Assembly (NCBI RefSeq): GCF_040361215.1
Contig: NZ_APND01000003.1
Span: 372,001-436,000, forward strand
Reading direction: 5' to 3'
Length of the DNA stretch: 64,000 bases
From: Salinisphaera dokdonensis
Lineage (GTDB): Bacteria; Pseudomonadota; Gammaproteobacteria; Nevskiales; Salinisphaeraceae
The notes beneath the pieces were generated by a model that worked only from the letters and a program-made list of their open reading frames with translations, searched no databases and was not told where the DNA came from. Made by a program: the position numbers and the translations under genes. Positions 27,758 to 39,081 of this stretch are shown in pieces (within the stretch, counting starts at the first letter, position 1; each line of letters opens with the position of its first letter).

Positions 27758-27973
27758 ATGCCTAGCGTACGCGTCAAAGAAAACGAACCTTTCGAAGTCG
27801 CACTGCGTCGCTTCAAACGCAGCTGCGAGAAAGCGGGCGTTGTCACCGAAGTACGCCGTCGCGAGTTTTTTGAAAAGCCCTGCCAGACCCGCAAGCGCAA
27901 GCGCGCAGCGGCGGTCAAGCGGCATGCCAAGAAGCTCCAGCGCGAGCAGCAGCGCTTTACGCGCCAGTACTGA
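27758..27973 (+). CDS. rpsU: 30S ribosomal protein S21
   Basis: 71 residues, basic, starting MPSVRVKENEPFEVALRRFKR, the conserved S21 N-terminus, and ending in a Lys/Arg-rich helix. S21 helps mRNA binding during initiation. First gene of the rpsU-(yqeY)-dnaG-rpoD macromolecular-synthesis operon. Confidence 0.98.
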   Translation: MPSVRVKENEPFEVALRRFKRSCEKAGVVTEVRRREFFEKPCQTRKRKRAAAVKRHAKKLQREQQRFTRQY

Positions 27974-27997
27974 TCGCGGCTTAAGACCGACGCATGA

Positions 27998-28024
27998 AAC
28001 AGCGGCTTCAGGGCCGCTGTTTTT
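27998..28024 (+). terminator. Intrinsic terminator/attenuator after rpsU
   Basis: Nine-base stem AACAGCGGC (27998-28006) pairs with GCCGCTGTT (28013-28021) around a 6-base loop, followed by TTTTGTTTGT. It lies between rpsU and yqeY-dnaG-rpoD, the same place as the E. coli attenuator that makes S21 more abundant than primase and sigma-70. Confidence 0.9.
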
Positions 28025-28060
28025 GTTTGTCAGGAAGATATCTTCGACAGGAGAACGCGC

Positions 28061-28504
28061 TTGAGCCTTAAAGCACAGCTTCAGGACGACATGAAATCCG
28101 CGATGCGCACCCGCGACAAGGAACGCCTTGCCGTGATCCGCATGCTCATGGCCGCGGTCAAACAGCGCGAAGTCGACGAGCGCAGCGAGTTGGCCGACGC
28201 CGATGTGCTCGCCGTGATCGAGAAGATGGTCAAACAGCGTCGCGATGCCGAGCAGCAGTACCGCGACGCCGATCGCCCCGAGCTGGCGGACGCCGAAGCC
28301 GCCGAGATAGCGGTGCTCGAGCATTATCTGCCGACCCAGCTCGGCGAAGCCGAGATCGACCAGGCCATCGAAGCCGCGATCACGGAAACCGAGGCGACCT
28401 CCATGCGCGATATGGGCAAGGTCATGGGCGTGCTCAAGCCCCGGCTGCAGGGCCAGGCCGACATGGCCGTGGTCAGCCAGCGCCTCAAGACCCGGCTGCA
28501 GTAA
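28061..28504 (+). CDS. yqeY: YqeY/GatB-like domain protein
   Basis: 147 residues, all-helical, homologous to the tail domain of GatB: LKAQLQDDMKSAMRTRDKERLAVIRMLMAAVKQREVDE, and EIAVLEHYLPTQL in the middle. Probably binds tRNA; exact role unclear. Starts at TTG 28061 behind a strong AGGAGA (28049-28054). Commonly inserted between rpsU and dnaG in pseudomonads, xanthomonads and relatives. Confidence 0.93.
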   Translation: MSLKAQLQDDMKSAMRTRDKERLAVIRMLMAAVKQREVDERSELADADVLAVIEKMVKQRRDAEQQYRDADRPELADAEAAEIAVLEHYLPTQLGEAEIDQAIEAAITETEATSMRDMGKVMGVLKPRLQGQADMAVVSQRLKTRLQ

Positions 28505-28658
28505 CCGAGACTGATCCGGCGCTTGCCTGCCCCGCCCGAATCGGGGACGCTTCGACTGGCCGGTGGGCCACCCGATACCCGCGCGTTGGCGCGATCGGGC
28601 CGCGATGTCCCTCGGTCGCGCCGGCACACTGCTGCGCTCTAGAGAGGTTGGATCGCCA

Positions 28659-30422
28659 ATGGCGCGCATACCGCAGGATTTCATCGACCAGTTGCTCGAG
28701 CGCACGGATATCGTGTCGCTGGTCGATGCGCGCGTGTCACTGAAAAAAACCGGCCACGAATACGCCGCCTGCTGCCCGTTCCACGACGAGAAATCCCCCT
28801 CGTTCACAGTCTCGCCGACGAAACAGTTCTATCACTGCTTTGGCTGCGGCGCGCACGGCACCGCGATCAGCTTTCTGATGGAGTATGACCGGCTGGAGTT
28901 CCGCGACGCCGTCGAGGTGCTGGCCCATAACGCCGGCCTGGAGCTGCCCAAGGACGCACAGGACAGCGCCCCGGCCGGCCCACCGCGCGACCCCCTGTTC
29001 GATGCGATGACGCTGGCCGACCGCTACTTCCAGTCCGAGCTGCGACGTACGCCCGACGTCATCGAATACCTCAAGAACCGCGGCGTGAGCGGCGCGATGG
29101 CCAAGCAGTACGGCCTCGGTTACGCGCCGGATCGCTGGGACGCGCTGACCGGCCAGCTGCGCGACCGCCAGGCCGCCGAACGCGCCGGGCTGATCATCGA
29201 GCGCGACAGCGGCGGCTTCTTCGATCGTTTTCGCAATCGATTGATGTTTCCGATTCGCGACACGCGCGGGCGCACCATCGCCTTCGGCGGGCGCACCCTC
29301 GGTGACGACAAGGCCAAGTACCTGAACTCGCCCGAGACGCCTCTTTTCCACAAGTCGGATCATATGTACGGCTTGTTCGAGGCGCGCCAGGCGATGCGCG
29401 AACTGCCGCGCCTGCTTGTGGTCGAGGGGTATATGGATGTGATCGCCCTCGCCCAGCACGGCTTTCCCAATGCCGTGGCCACGCTCGGCACGGCTACCAC
29501 CGAATCACATCTGACCACCCTGTTTCGGCATACTCAGGAAGTGGTGTTCTGTTTCGACGGTGACGCCGCCGGCGTACGCGCCGCCCGCAAGGCGCTCGAC
29601 CAGAGCCTGCCAGTGATGCGCGGCGCCCGGCGCGTGAAGTTCCTGTTCGTGCCCGACGGCGAGGATCCGGACTCCATGGTGCGTGGCGAGGACGGGGCGG
29701 AACGCTTCCAAGCCGCTATCGACGCGGCGCGGCCGGCCTCTGCTGTGCTGATCGATGCACTGACCGATGGTGTATCGCTGGATTCGCCGGACGGGCGCGC
29801 CACGCTCATCGAACAAGCGCGCCCATACGTCAACGCCCTGCCGCCCGAGGCCTTTCGGACCGAGCTGATTGGCGAATTGGCCAGCCTCGCTCGACTGCCC
29901 GCGGACGACCTGCGTGCCATGTACGCCAGTGCGCCTTCAAAGAGCGGGGCGACGGCCGATAAAGCTTCTACAGAACAAAAGACTAGAGTAACGCCGGTGA
30001 GCCGTGCGATGAGTCTGCTGTTTGCCGATCCCGCGCTGGCCGGACACGTTTCGGACCCCGCCGCGCTGCGCGAAAGCGACAGTCCGGGTACGGCGATTCT
30101 GGCGCAGGCGATTGAGTTTTTCGCACGCACCCCAAGTGTATCGGTATCGCAATGGCTAGAGCGCTATCGCGATCATCGGTTTTTCAACCGGTTACAGGAA
30201 CTGGCAGCGACCACACCGCCTGGCGACGACGAAAGCCGTGCGCGGGAGTTCGATGAAGCAATCGCGCATCTGGGCGCGAAGACAGCGTCCCAGACGTCGC
30301 TGAGGCAGCGTTACGACGCGCTGGTGGCGGCCCAAGCGCGCGGTCCGCTGGACGGTGCCGAAGCGCAGGAATTGAAGGAATTGCATCAGAAACTCTGGAG
30401 TCTTCGTCGCAAGTCCGACTGA
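28659..30422 (+). CDS. dnaG: DNA primase
   Basis: Synthesises RNA primers at the replication fork. 587 residues from ATG 28659 (MARIPQDFIDQLLERTDIV). Zinc-binding domain CCPFHDEKSPSF...CFGCGAHG near residues 38-65, catalytic core with SPETPLFHKSDHMYGL and TOPRIM residues VVEGYMDVIA and FCFDGDAAGVRAA, then a C-terminal helicase-interacting domain. The frame extends 96 bp upstream but that part is not family-like. Confidence 0.96.
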   Translation: MARIPQDFIDQLLERTDIVSLVDARVSLKKTGHEYAACCPFHDEKSPSFTVSPTKQFYHCFGCGAHGTAISFLMEYDRLEFRDAVEVLAHNAGLELPKDAQDSAPAGPPRDPLFDAMTLADRYFQSELRRTPDVIEYLKNRGVSGAMAKQYGLGYAPDRWDALTGQLRDRQAAERAGLIIERDSGGFFDRFRNRLMFPIRDTRGRTIAFGGRTLGDDKAKYLNSPETPLFHKSDHMYGLFEARQAMRELPRLLVVEGYMDVIALAQHGFPNAVATLGTATTESHLTTLFRHTQEVVFCFDGDAAGVRAARKALDQSLPVMRGARRVKFLFVPDGEDPDSMVRGEDGAERFQAAIDAARPASAVLIDALTDGVSLDSPDGRATLIEQARPYVNALPPEAFRTELIGELASLARLPADDLRAMYASAPSKSGATADKASTEQKTRVTPVSRAMSLLFADPALAGHVSDPAALRESDSPGTAILAQAIEFFARTPSVSVSQWLERYRDHRFFNRLQELAATTPPGDDESRAREFDEAIAHLGAKTASQTSLRQRYDALVAAQARGPLDGAEAQELKELHQKLWSLRRKSD

Positions 30423-30535
30423 TCTTCAAGCCGACGGTGAGGTTCGAAAGTCGCCCTCGGTAGTTCGAATTGTTACCATGGCCGGTTATCGCAGCGTTCG
30501 CCACGCCCCACGAGCCCAAACACGCAGCAGAGCAC

Positions 30536-32338
<1,803 letters not shown>

Positions 32339-32366
32339 CTCGGAGCGGGTCTTCGCTAGACGCTAG

Positions 32367-32402
32367 GGCGGCTGCCCAATAACCCGACTCGGGGCAGCCG
32401 CC
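32367..32402 (+). terminator. Hairpin after rpoD (weak terminator candidate)
   Basis: An 11-base perfect inverted repeat GGCGGCTGCCC (32367-32377) / GGGCAGCCGCC (32392-32402) lies 29 bp after the rpoD stop. No T-run follows, so it may be a transcript-stabilising or Rho-assisted hairpin instead of a classic intrinsic terminator. Confidence 0.5.
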
Positions 32403-32498
32403 TGATCCGCGCAGGCACTTGACCTGCAGCTCATACCCGGCTCTTATTGGAACCGACAGGCCAGAATTCCCGGGCAGGCCGCTGTCTGCGCCCGACCA

Positions 32499-33230
32499 AT
32501 GCGCAACGCACCTGACATCGGGCAGCAACGGGATGAAACCGTGTCCGGGATACAACCGCCCCCGCATTGGAAACGCTGGACCTCGACATTCGTGCTGCTC
32601 ACGCTGCTTGCGTTCGCACAGGCCGCAATCGCAGACGATGTGCGTATTCGGGTCACCGATCCACAGGGGCGTCCGCTCGCGAACGCCGCCGTCATGCTGC
32701 GATGGCAGAATGCGCCACCGCCGGAAAGTGATCCGCCACCCGCGGTGATGAGCCAGCGCGACATGGCCTTCGTGCCACACACGCTGGCGATTCCGGTACA
32801 CACCAGCGTTACCTTCCCGAATTTCGATCCGACCCGGCATCATGTCTATTCGTTTTCCGAGGCGAAGACGTTCGATATCAAGCTCTATGTCGGGTTCCCG
32901 CAGCGCCCGGAGCGCTTCGACAAGGCTGGCGTTGTCGCGATCGGCTGCAATATCCACGATGACATGCGGGCATTCATTGTCGTCTCGGATGCGCCGCGCA
33001 TCGCAGTCACCGACAAGTCCGGGCACGCGCTGATCAAGGACGTGCCCGCGGTGCCGCGCAAGGTCGAGGTCTGGCACGAATGGCTCAGCCACGGCGAAAA
33101 CGCTGCAATTCGCCGCCTCGCGGCCGATATCCATTCCATGCATGTGCCTATCGACATCGCGCCGCCGCCGGCGCCGCCCCCACGTGACGAAAACAGCCTT
33201 CAGCAGCGCTTCGACCGGATCGCGCAGTGA
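32499..33230 (+). CDS. Secreted cupredoxin-like protein (methylamine-utilization-protein-like)
   Basis: 243 residues with a signal peptide (WTSTFVLLTLLAFAQAAIADD). The mature part is a plastocyanin/azurin-like fold. Candidate type-1 copper ligands are His in DPTRHHVYSF and Cys, His and Met in GCNIHDDM, with C-x2-H-x2-M spacing. The C-terminus is Pro-rich (PPPAPPP). Such proteins are often auto-named methylamine utilization protein, but no methylamine genes are here. GTG 32541 is an alternative start. The final GTGA overlaps the GGDEF/EAL gene, so the two are coupled; I infer a periplasmic copper/redox protein that may work with that sensor. Confidence 0.78.
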   Translation: MRNAPDIGQQRDETVSGIQPPPHWKRWTSTFVLLTLLAFAQAAIADDVRIRVTDPQGRPLANAAVMLRWQNAPPPESDPPPAVMSQRDMAFVPHTLAIPVHTSVTFPNFDPTRHHVYSFSEAKTFDIKLYVGFPQRPERFDKAGVVAIGCNIHDDMRAFIVVSDAPRIAVTDKSGHALIKDVPAVPRKVEVWHEWLSHGENAAIRRLAADIHSMHVPIDIAPPPAPPPRDENSLQQRFDRIAQ

Positions 33231-35557
33231 GACTGCGACCGCACACGTTTCGTCATCAGCTGATCATTGCGCTGCTGGGCTTCGTGTTGCTCGCCGAACT
33301 CCTGGTCGCGATCGCGATCCTCCATCGCACTTACGAGCAGCGGGTTAACCAGGCCCAGGACACCCTCCAGGTCGCCGACCGCGTACTCGACGAACTGCTG
33401 GCGCTGCGCGCCGACCAGCTGCTATCGACGGTCAGCATTCTGGCGTCGGACTATGGATTCAAATCCGCGATTGCGACCCAGGACGGACCTACCCAGCGCA
33501 CGGTATTGCGCAACTTCGGCAACCGCGCGCAGGCCGACCTGGCCATGCTGGCCGAACCGTCCGGCCAATTGACGACCATCGTGCCGCGTACCCAGGCGGA
33601 TGCCAGCGCCCTGCCGTTCACTGATGTGCTGGAACGCGCGCGCCGTGTAGGCAGCGCGACGGGCATGGTGATGTTCGACAAGCGGCCCTATCAATTCGTC
33701 ATGGCCCCAGTGAATGCCCCGCGCCTGATCGCGTGGATCGGGATGGGGTTTTCGATCGACGCCAGCATCGCGCGCAACCTGGCGAGCGTGACCGGGGTGA
33801 ACGTCGAGTTCATCGTGCGCGAAGGCGAACACGAGCTTTTCCGTACCGGCCCGCAAAGCCGTGGCAACGCGCCAGACCTCGCCCACAGCGACGAGGCATT
33901 TCTGGTGAGCGAACATTCGTTGTTCGATTCGGGCACCGCTCGGCTGGATGTCGCCCTGTCGCTGACCCGCGAGACGGTTCTCTCGCCCTATTACGATCTG
34001 GCCAGCAGCCTGAGTTTCGTTTTCCTCATCACGATCGCGGTAAGCGCGCTCGTTGCCATGGGGCTGGCACGGCGCCTGAGCCAACCGGTGCGTAATCTCA
34101 GCGAGTTCGCCGAATCCATTGCCGCCGGTCACTATCACGAGCCCCCCAGTGCCCAGGGCATCGGCGAGCTGGACGTGCTCACCGACGCGCTCAACGACAT
34201 GCAGCACGCGGTGCGCCAGCGTGAGAATAGAATTCGACACCAGGCCACGCATGATGCCCTCACCGGGCTGCTCAACCGCAGCGCAGTACGCGACTTGCTC
34301 TATCGACGCATGAACGCCAGCGCCCGGCTCACGCTCGTGCGTATCGCCTTGCACGGCTTCTCGCGGATCAACGGCGCCCTCGGCTACCGGCTCGGTGACG
34401 AAGTGCTCAAGACGGTCGCTGGCCGGCTCAAGATTGCCTGCGGTACGGCACACACGCTCGGGCGTATCGAAGGCAACGACTTCCTCGTGCTCATCGAGTG
34501 CGAGCCGGGCGACACACAGGTCGACGAGCTCATCGCCCGGTTACGCGCCGACGTAGAGCAGCCGGTCTATCTACAGAGCACCTCGATCCAGATGCGACTG
34601 GAGATCGGCGTGGTGCAGGTGCCGGAACAGGCCGCGGATATCGAGGCCGCGTGGCGGCGCACCGTCATCGCACGCCACGGATCGGGCCAGCAGCGCTGCG
34701 CCACTTTCACGTACAAGACCGGGATGGACGAGGCGCACCAACGGGAGCTGGCCATCATCCAGGGCCTCGCGCCCGGACTGGAGCGCGGCGAGCTGTCGCT
34801 CGTCTATCAACCCAAGATGGCGCTGGCCGACGCAAACGTCCACCAGGTCGAAGCGCTCGCGCGCTGGCTTCACCCGGAACTGGGGCCGATTGCACCGGAC
34901 GAGTTCATCCAGCTGGCAGAGCGCTCGGGCCAGATCCGCCTGGTCACCGAATGGGTGGTCGGCCAGATCACCCGCGACCTCGCGCAGTGGCGCGAAGAAG
35001 GCCTGGATCTGGGCGTGGCCATCAACCTCTCGGCCGACGAGATTGCCCAGACCGCGCTCGAGCAGACGCTGGCGCCGCTGTTCCAGGCCGTTGGCGAGGC
35101 CGAGTCGATCACCCTGGAAGTGACCGAAAGTGCGCTGCTGCGGGAGCCGGAAAACGCGCTACAGAACCTGCGCGCCCTGCAGGCGCGCGGCGCGCGCATT
35201 TCGGTCGACGATTTCGGGACCGGCTATTCGTCGCTTGCCCAGCTCAAGCAGCTGGCCCCGGACGAACTCAAGATCGACAAGGCCTTCATCTGTGACCTCG
35301 CCGATACGCCCGCCGATCAGTTCATCGTCGATCTGATCATCGACCTCGGTCACAAGCTGGGTCTGGAAGTGGTGGCTGAAGGCATCGAAAACGCTTCGGC
35401 CTGGCGTTATCTGTCAAGGAAAGGCGTCGACCTGATGCAGGGCTATTTCCTGGCGCGGCCGATGCCCGCCGGGGATGTGGCGGACTGGTTCGCAGATCAT
35501 CAAGCCAATCACGCGCGCTGGCTGGACCGGGCGGTCGATCGCAAGGCCGGCAGATGA
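33227..35557 (+). CDS. Membrane sensor with HAMP, degenerate GGDEF and intact EAL domain
   Basis: 776 residues. TM1 (about 12-31), a periplasmic Cache-like sensor (about 32-258), TM2 (SLSFVFLITIAVSALVAMGLA), HAMP (about 280-330), GGDEF-like domain and EAL domain. The GGDEF site reads EGNDF (residues 415-419), so cyclase activity is unlikely. The EAL domain keeps EALAR (542-546), AINLSA, EVTESAL, SVDDFGTGYSS and LKIDK, so c-di-GMP phosphodiesterase activity is expected. GTG start overlaps the cupredoxin stop; the 3' end overlaps the DUF3034 gene by 4 bp. The periplasmic domain may sense the redox state or ligand of the coupled cupredoxin. Confidence 0.88.
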   Translation: MRLRPHTFRHQLIIALLGFVLLAELLVAIAILHRTYEQRVNQAQDTLQVADRVLDELLALRADQLLSTVSILASDYGFKSAIATQDGPTQRTVLRNFGNRAQADLAMLAEPSGQLTTIVPRTQADASALPFTDVLERARRVGSATGMVMFDKRPYQFVMAPVNAPRLIAWIGMGFSIDASIARNLASVTGVNVEFIVREGEHELFRTGPQSRGNAPDLAHSDEAFLVSEHSLFDSGTARLDVALSLTRETVLSPYYDLASSLSFVFLITIAVSALVAMGLARRLSQPVRNLSEFAESIAAGHYHEPPSAQGIGELDVLTDALNDMQHAVRQRENRIRHQATHDALTGLLNRSAVRDLLYRRMNASARLTLVRIALHGFSRINGALGYRLGDEVLKTVAGRLKIACGTAHTLGRIEGNDFLVLIECEPGDTQVDELIARLRADVEQPVYLQSTSIQMRLEIGVVQVPEQAADIEAAWRRTVIARHGSGQQRCATFTYKTGMDEAHQRELAIIQGLAPGLERGELSLVYQPKMALADANVHQVEALARWLHPELGPIAPDEFIQLAERSGQIRLVTEWVVGQITRDLAQWREEGLDLGVAINLSADEIAQTALEQTLAPLFQAVGEAESITLEVTESALLREPENALQNLRALQARGARISVDDFGTGYSSLAQLKQLAPDELKIDKAFICDLADTPADQFIVDLIIDLGHKLGLEVVAEGIENASAWRYLSRKGVDLMQGYFLARPMPAGDVADWFADHQANHARWLDRAVDRKAGR

Positions 35558-36414
35558 CACGCCGTTTTGCGATCGCGCCGGCGTTGAGCTATCTCAGCCT
35601 GCTGCTGCTCATCGCCTGGACCACGACCAGTCCGGCCGCGGGCAGCCGGCTGTGGGCGACCGGCGGCGTCACCAACATCAACGGCGCCGCCGGCGGCGGC
35701 ATCACCACCTGGGCGGTGCTGAACGGTTACGCAAGCGACACCGAATCCACCGTCAATGTGGCGGCATCAAGCGCCCACGTCGACGATTTCGGCGTCCAGA
35801 CCGTGAGCGTCGGCTACAACTGGGCCAATCGCTTGGCGGTGACCGTGGCCCAGAACCGGCTATCGGTGCGGCCGCTAAACACCACCATCCGCCAGCAGAC
35901 GGTCGGGCTGAAACTGCGCCTCGCCGGCGAAGCGCTCTATGACCGCTTCGGCCAATACAGTGCGGGCATCCAGTACACCCACAACGCGGATTTCGGCATC
36001 CCGGCGCTGCTCGGCGCACGCAGCAACGACGGCGTGGATTTCTATCTGGCCGCGAGCAAGGTATTTCTCGCCGCCGTGGCCGATCGCAACGTCATCGTCA
36101 ATGCCACCGCGCGCGCCACACGTGCCAATCAGCTCGGCCTGCTCGGCTTCGGCAGCCAAACCGACAACGGCTACGACCTGGTGGGCGAATTCAGTGCCGG
36201 CATTTTCCTGAATCGGCGCTGGCTGCTCGGCGCCGAATATCGCCAGAAGCCCGACAACCTGCCCGGCGTGCCCGAGGATGACTGGAAGACGTTTTACCTG
36301 GTCTATGCGCCGTCGCGGTGGCTGGCCCTGTCCCTAGCCTATGTCGATCTCGGCCGAATCGCCGGGCTGGACGACCAGGACGGCTATTTCCTCTCGCTCC
36401 AGAGCGGGTTCTAG
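35554..36414 (+). CDS. DUF3034 family protein (secreted or outer-membrane beta-rich)
   Basis: 286 residues with a signal peptide (LSYLSLLLLIAWTTTSPAAG). The mature protein is made of alternating amphipathic strands (WATGGVTNINGAAGGGITTWAV, VGYNWANRLAVTVAQN, EYRQKPDNLPGVPEDDWKTFYLVYAP) and ends in LSLQSGF, an aromatic C-terminus typical of outer-membrane barrels. It resembles DUF3034, which often accompanies the cupredoxin and GGDEF/EAL genes found here. Overlaps the upstream gene by 4 bp (ATGA). Function unknown; an outer-membrane pore or anchor is my inference. Confidence 0.75.
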   Translation: MTRRFAIAPALSYLSLLLLIAWTTTSPAAGSRLWATGGVTNINGAAGGGITTWAVLNGYASDTESTVNVAASSAHVDDFGVQTVSVGYNWANRLAVTVAQNRLSVRPLNTTIRQQTVGLKLRLAGEALYDRFGQYSAGIQYTHNADFGIPALLGARSNDGVDFYLAASKVFLAAVADRNVIVNATARATRANQLGLLGFGSQTDNGYDLVGEFSAGIFLNRRWLLGAEYRQKPDNLPGVPEDDWKTFYLVYAPSRWLALSLAYVDLGRIAGLDDQDGYFLSLQSGF

Positions 36415-36416
36415 TC

Positions 36417-36970
36417 GTGCGCCGACAGACGTTGCAAATCGTTCAACAACAGCCCGCGCGGGCCAGATGGCCGGTGCTCGCACTCATCTTGCTGGCACTA
36501 CTCACAGGCTGCCAGAGCACGCCCGCTAGCGATTCGAACCGCCTTTACGATCACCTTGGCGAACGTGACGGAATCTCGGCGCTGACCGAGACACTGCTGC
36601 TCACGATCGCGGCAGATCCGCGCATCGCGGACGACTTCCGCGGCACCGACATCAATCGCGTGCATCGCATGCTTACCGACTTCATCTGCGTGATCGCCGA
36701 CGGCCCCTGCAACTACACTGGCGACGACATGGCCAACGTCCATCGGGGGCTGGAGATCAGCAGCACCGAGTTCAACGCACTCGTGGAGGCCCTCGTGCTC
36801 TCGATGGAGCAACGCGGCATCGCCACCGGCGCCCAGAACCGCCTGCTCGCGAAGCTCGCCCCGCTACGCCGGGACATCGTCGATGCGCCAGCTCAGCTCT
36901 CGCCCGAACTGCGACAACTCATCCTTGGCGACCTCGATCTATACCGCTATAGTGCACCCCGCGCCGATCA

Positions 36971-36980
<10 letters not shown>
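36417..36980 (+). CDS. Lipoprotein with a truncated-hemoglobin (group 1) domain
   Basis: 187 residues from GTG 36417, 2 bp after the DUF3034 stop. Signal peptide with lipobox LLTGC (Cys near residue 27), then a group 1 truncated globin: LYDHLGERDGISALTETLL, DPRIADDF, GPCNYTGDDM and proximal His in ANVHRGLEISSTEFNALVEAL. The distal helix-B position, usually Tyr or Phe, appears to be Leu, which would change ligand binding. A lipid-anchored globin exported with a cupredoxin suggests O2, NO or redox chemistry in the periplasm. The stop codon TAG (36978-36980) lies inside the downstream tRNA gene. Confidence 0.78.
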
Positions 36981-37047
<67 letters not shown>

Positions 37048-37186
37048 CGCGCCTCTCCTTCGTCGTAACTCCCTGCCAGTACTACGTTCGGGCCTGACTC
37101 GGCCGATACAATCGGTACTTGGCACACAGGTAGACCGGAAATATCTTTTCCGGCTGCGCCGCGACTTACCCGGACAAGGAGAACTC

Positions 37187-38656
37187 GTGATTACAAACTC
37201 ATTCGGTTCCGATGTTCTAACCAGTCGCGCGCTCGATATCGCGGCGACCCGTATTTTCGCCGGTATCGTGGACGGCGTTGTACTGACCGACGAAAACCGG
37301 CGGATCATCTATACCAACAAGGCCACCGACCAAATGTTCGGCTATGGCGAGGATGGGTTGATCGGCCTGAGCACGAGCACGCTCTACGAGGACAGCAACG
37401 AATTCGCGGTGCAGGGGGCCAAGCGGTTCAATCCCGACGGCCCCGCCGAGCACAAGACCTATATCACGCGCTACAAACGCAAGGACGGCACGGTTTTCGA
37501 CGGCGAGACCACCGGCGGCCCTATCCACGAACCAGACACCGGCCGCGTGCTCTATCTGGGCATCGTGCGAGACGTCACCACCCGCCTCTCCGCCGAATCG
37601 GTGCTCAACGAACTCCATCGCGTCACCTCCGATCGCTCACTCGATTTCGAAGCCCGACGCAGGGAAATTCTGCGCCTCGGCTGCCGGCATTTCGGCCTGC
37701 CGATCGGTATCGTCAGCAATATCGATGGCGACCGGTATGAAGTTGTCGACGCAATTCACCCGGAGGACGCCATCCCGGCCGGTGCCACTTTTGCGCTCGG
37801 CGAAACCTACTGCTGCCACACCCTGGCCGCGGACGAACCTACGGGTTTCCATCACGCCGGACGCAGCGAGATTCGAGACCATCCCTGCTACCAGGGCTTC
37901 CAACTGGAAAGTTACTTGGGCAGTCCGATCACGGTCGATGGCGAACTGTACGGAACCCTGAATTTCTCCAGCCCGGCACCCACCCGACCTTTCAATCGTC
38001 AGGACCTGGAACTCATCGGTCTGTTCGCGCAGTGGCTCGGCCACGAGCTTGCTCGGGAGGCGGATCTGCAGGCCCTGCAGGCCGCACAGCTGCTGTTACG
38101 CCGCGCCGCCACGACCGACGAACTCACCGGACTCGCCAACCGTCGTCTGCTCGGCGATCGACTTCAGGCAGAACGTCAACGCATGAACCGTTACGACGGC
38201 ACCTTCGCGGTTGCGCTCGTCGACTTCGACCATTTCAAGAAGCTCAACGACCATTACGGCCATGCCGCCGGGGATGCCGCGCTTGTTGAATTCGCGGCAA
38301 TCGCGAAAAAACTGCTGCGCGCAGTCGACACGGCCGGGCGCTGGGGCGGCGAGGAATTCCTGATCCTGTTGCCGAACACCGCCTTGGAAGGAGCACTGAC
38401 GATAGCGCAGCGCGTGGCGAACCGAGTACACGCAAACCCGCTCGAAGTCGGCGGCGAGCGCATCGAGCTGAGTGTGAGCATAGGGGTCGCGATCTCGGAC
38501 GGCAACGAGAGTGTCGAGGCGGTGATCGCACGCGCCGACGCGGCCCTCTACAACGCGAAGGCCGACGGCCGTAACTGCGTCCGGTATCTAAGCTCGGATG
38601 ATACGGGCAATCGCACGGACAAGAAGGAGCAGCGGGGACAAACCACTTCGCCCTAA
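37187..38656 (+). CDS. PAS-GAF-GGDEF diguanylate cyclase
   Basis: 489 residues, cytoplasmic. PAS domain (about 20-140; VDGVVLTDENRRIIYTNKAT), GAF domain (about 150-300; GETYCCHTL, YLGSPITVDGELYGTLNF) and GGDEF domain (about 310-475). The active site is GGEEF (387-391), functionally acceptable, with an inhibitory-site RAVD five residues before it, so product feedback is likely. GTG start 37187 is supported by AAGGAG (37176-37181). Stands alone between the tRNA and a minus-strand operon. Confidence 0.93.
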   Translation: MITNSFGSDVLTSRALDIAATRIFAGIVDGVVLTDENRRIIYTNKATDQMFGYGEDGLIGLSTSTLYEDSNEFAVQGAKRFNPDGPAEHKTYITRYKRKDGTVFDGETTGGPIHEPDTGRVLYLGIVRDVTTRLSAESVLNELHRVTSDRSLDFEARRREILRLGCRHFGLPIGIVSNIDGDRYEVVDAIHPEDAIPAGATFALGETYCCHTLAADEPTGFHHAGRSEIRDHPCYQGFQLESYLGSPITVDGELYGTLNFSSPAPTRPFNRQDLELIGLFAQWLGHELAREADLQALQAAQLLLRRAATTDELTGLANRRLLGDRLQAERQRMNRYDGTFAVALVDFDHFKKLNDHYGHAAGDAALVEFAAIAKKLLRAVDTAGRWGGEEFLILLPNTALEGALTIAQRVANRVHANPLEVGGERIELSVSIGVAISDGNESVEAVIARADAALYNAKADGRNCVRYLSSDDTGNRTDKKEQRGQTTSP

Positions 38657-38688
38657 ACGAAGAGCTGCCGTCTTCGGGTTAATACGCG

Positions 38689-39081
38689 CTAGTCGTCTGC
38701 CGAGACGAACCGGGCGGACGTGATCTCCCAGCGTCTTTCGAGCCCGCTTGTCCCGTTGCACCCCAACGGTTGTGGTTCGCCCTGCGGAGCCAAAAGCAGA
38801 TCGCTACTGCCCTGGCTACGTGTCTTGCCGGTATAGCTGACAAGCACGACGCGGATCGCTCGATCGGGGTGGGTGTTCACCACGCTGCGCAGCCGGGCGC
38901 GATGCAGCATGCAGTCGGACGTCAGGCTGTTGCTGAACTTCAGATAATCGCGTGGGCTCGATTTCGCTGTCCCGGCGGGCGCGCCTGCGTCGGTGCCGCC
39001 CTGCTCTTCAGCCAGCAAGGCACCGCCAGACAACATCAGGGCCAACGCGGCAATGACGGCTAAGCCACCACGCCGGCGCAT
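38689..39081 (-). CDS. Small secreted protein of unknown function
   Basis: 130 residues. Signal peptide (RGGLAVIAALALMLSGGALLAEE, cleavage near LLA-EE), then about 105 residues with two Cys (SDCMLHRARL and PLGCNG) that could form a disulfide. I do not recognise the family. The mature sequence has a strand-rich middle (RAIRVVLVSYTGKTR). ATG overlaps the TGA of the histone-deacetylase-family gene by one base, so the pair is coupled. Possibly a periplasmic accessory; no evidence for more. Confidence 0.65.
   Translation of the reverse strand: MRRRGGLAVIAALALMLSGGALLAEEQGGTDAGAPAGTAKSSPRDYLKFSNSLTSDCMLHRARLRSVVNTHPDRAIRVVLVSYTGKTRSQGSSDLLLAPQGEPQPLGCNGTSGLERRWEITSARFVSADD

Noticed and set aside
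32499..33230. Methylamine-utilization function for the cupredoxin gene
   Set aside because: No mau or methylamine dehydrogenase genes are present; the name would rest only on family labels.
38657..38688. Small inverted repeat CGAAGA/TCTTCG after the PAS-GAF-GGDEF gene
   Set aside because: Six-base stem without a T-run, too weak to call a terminator.
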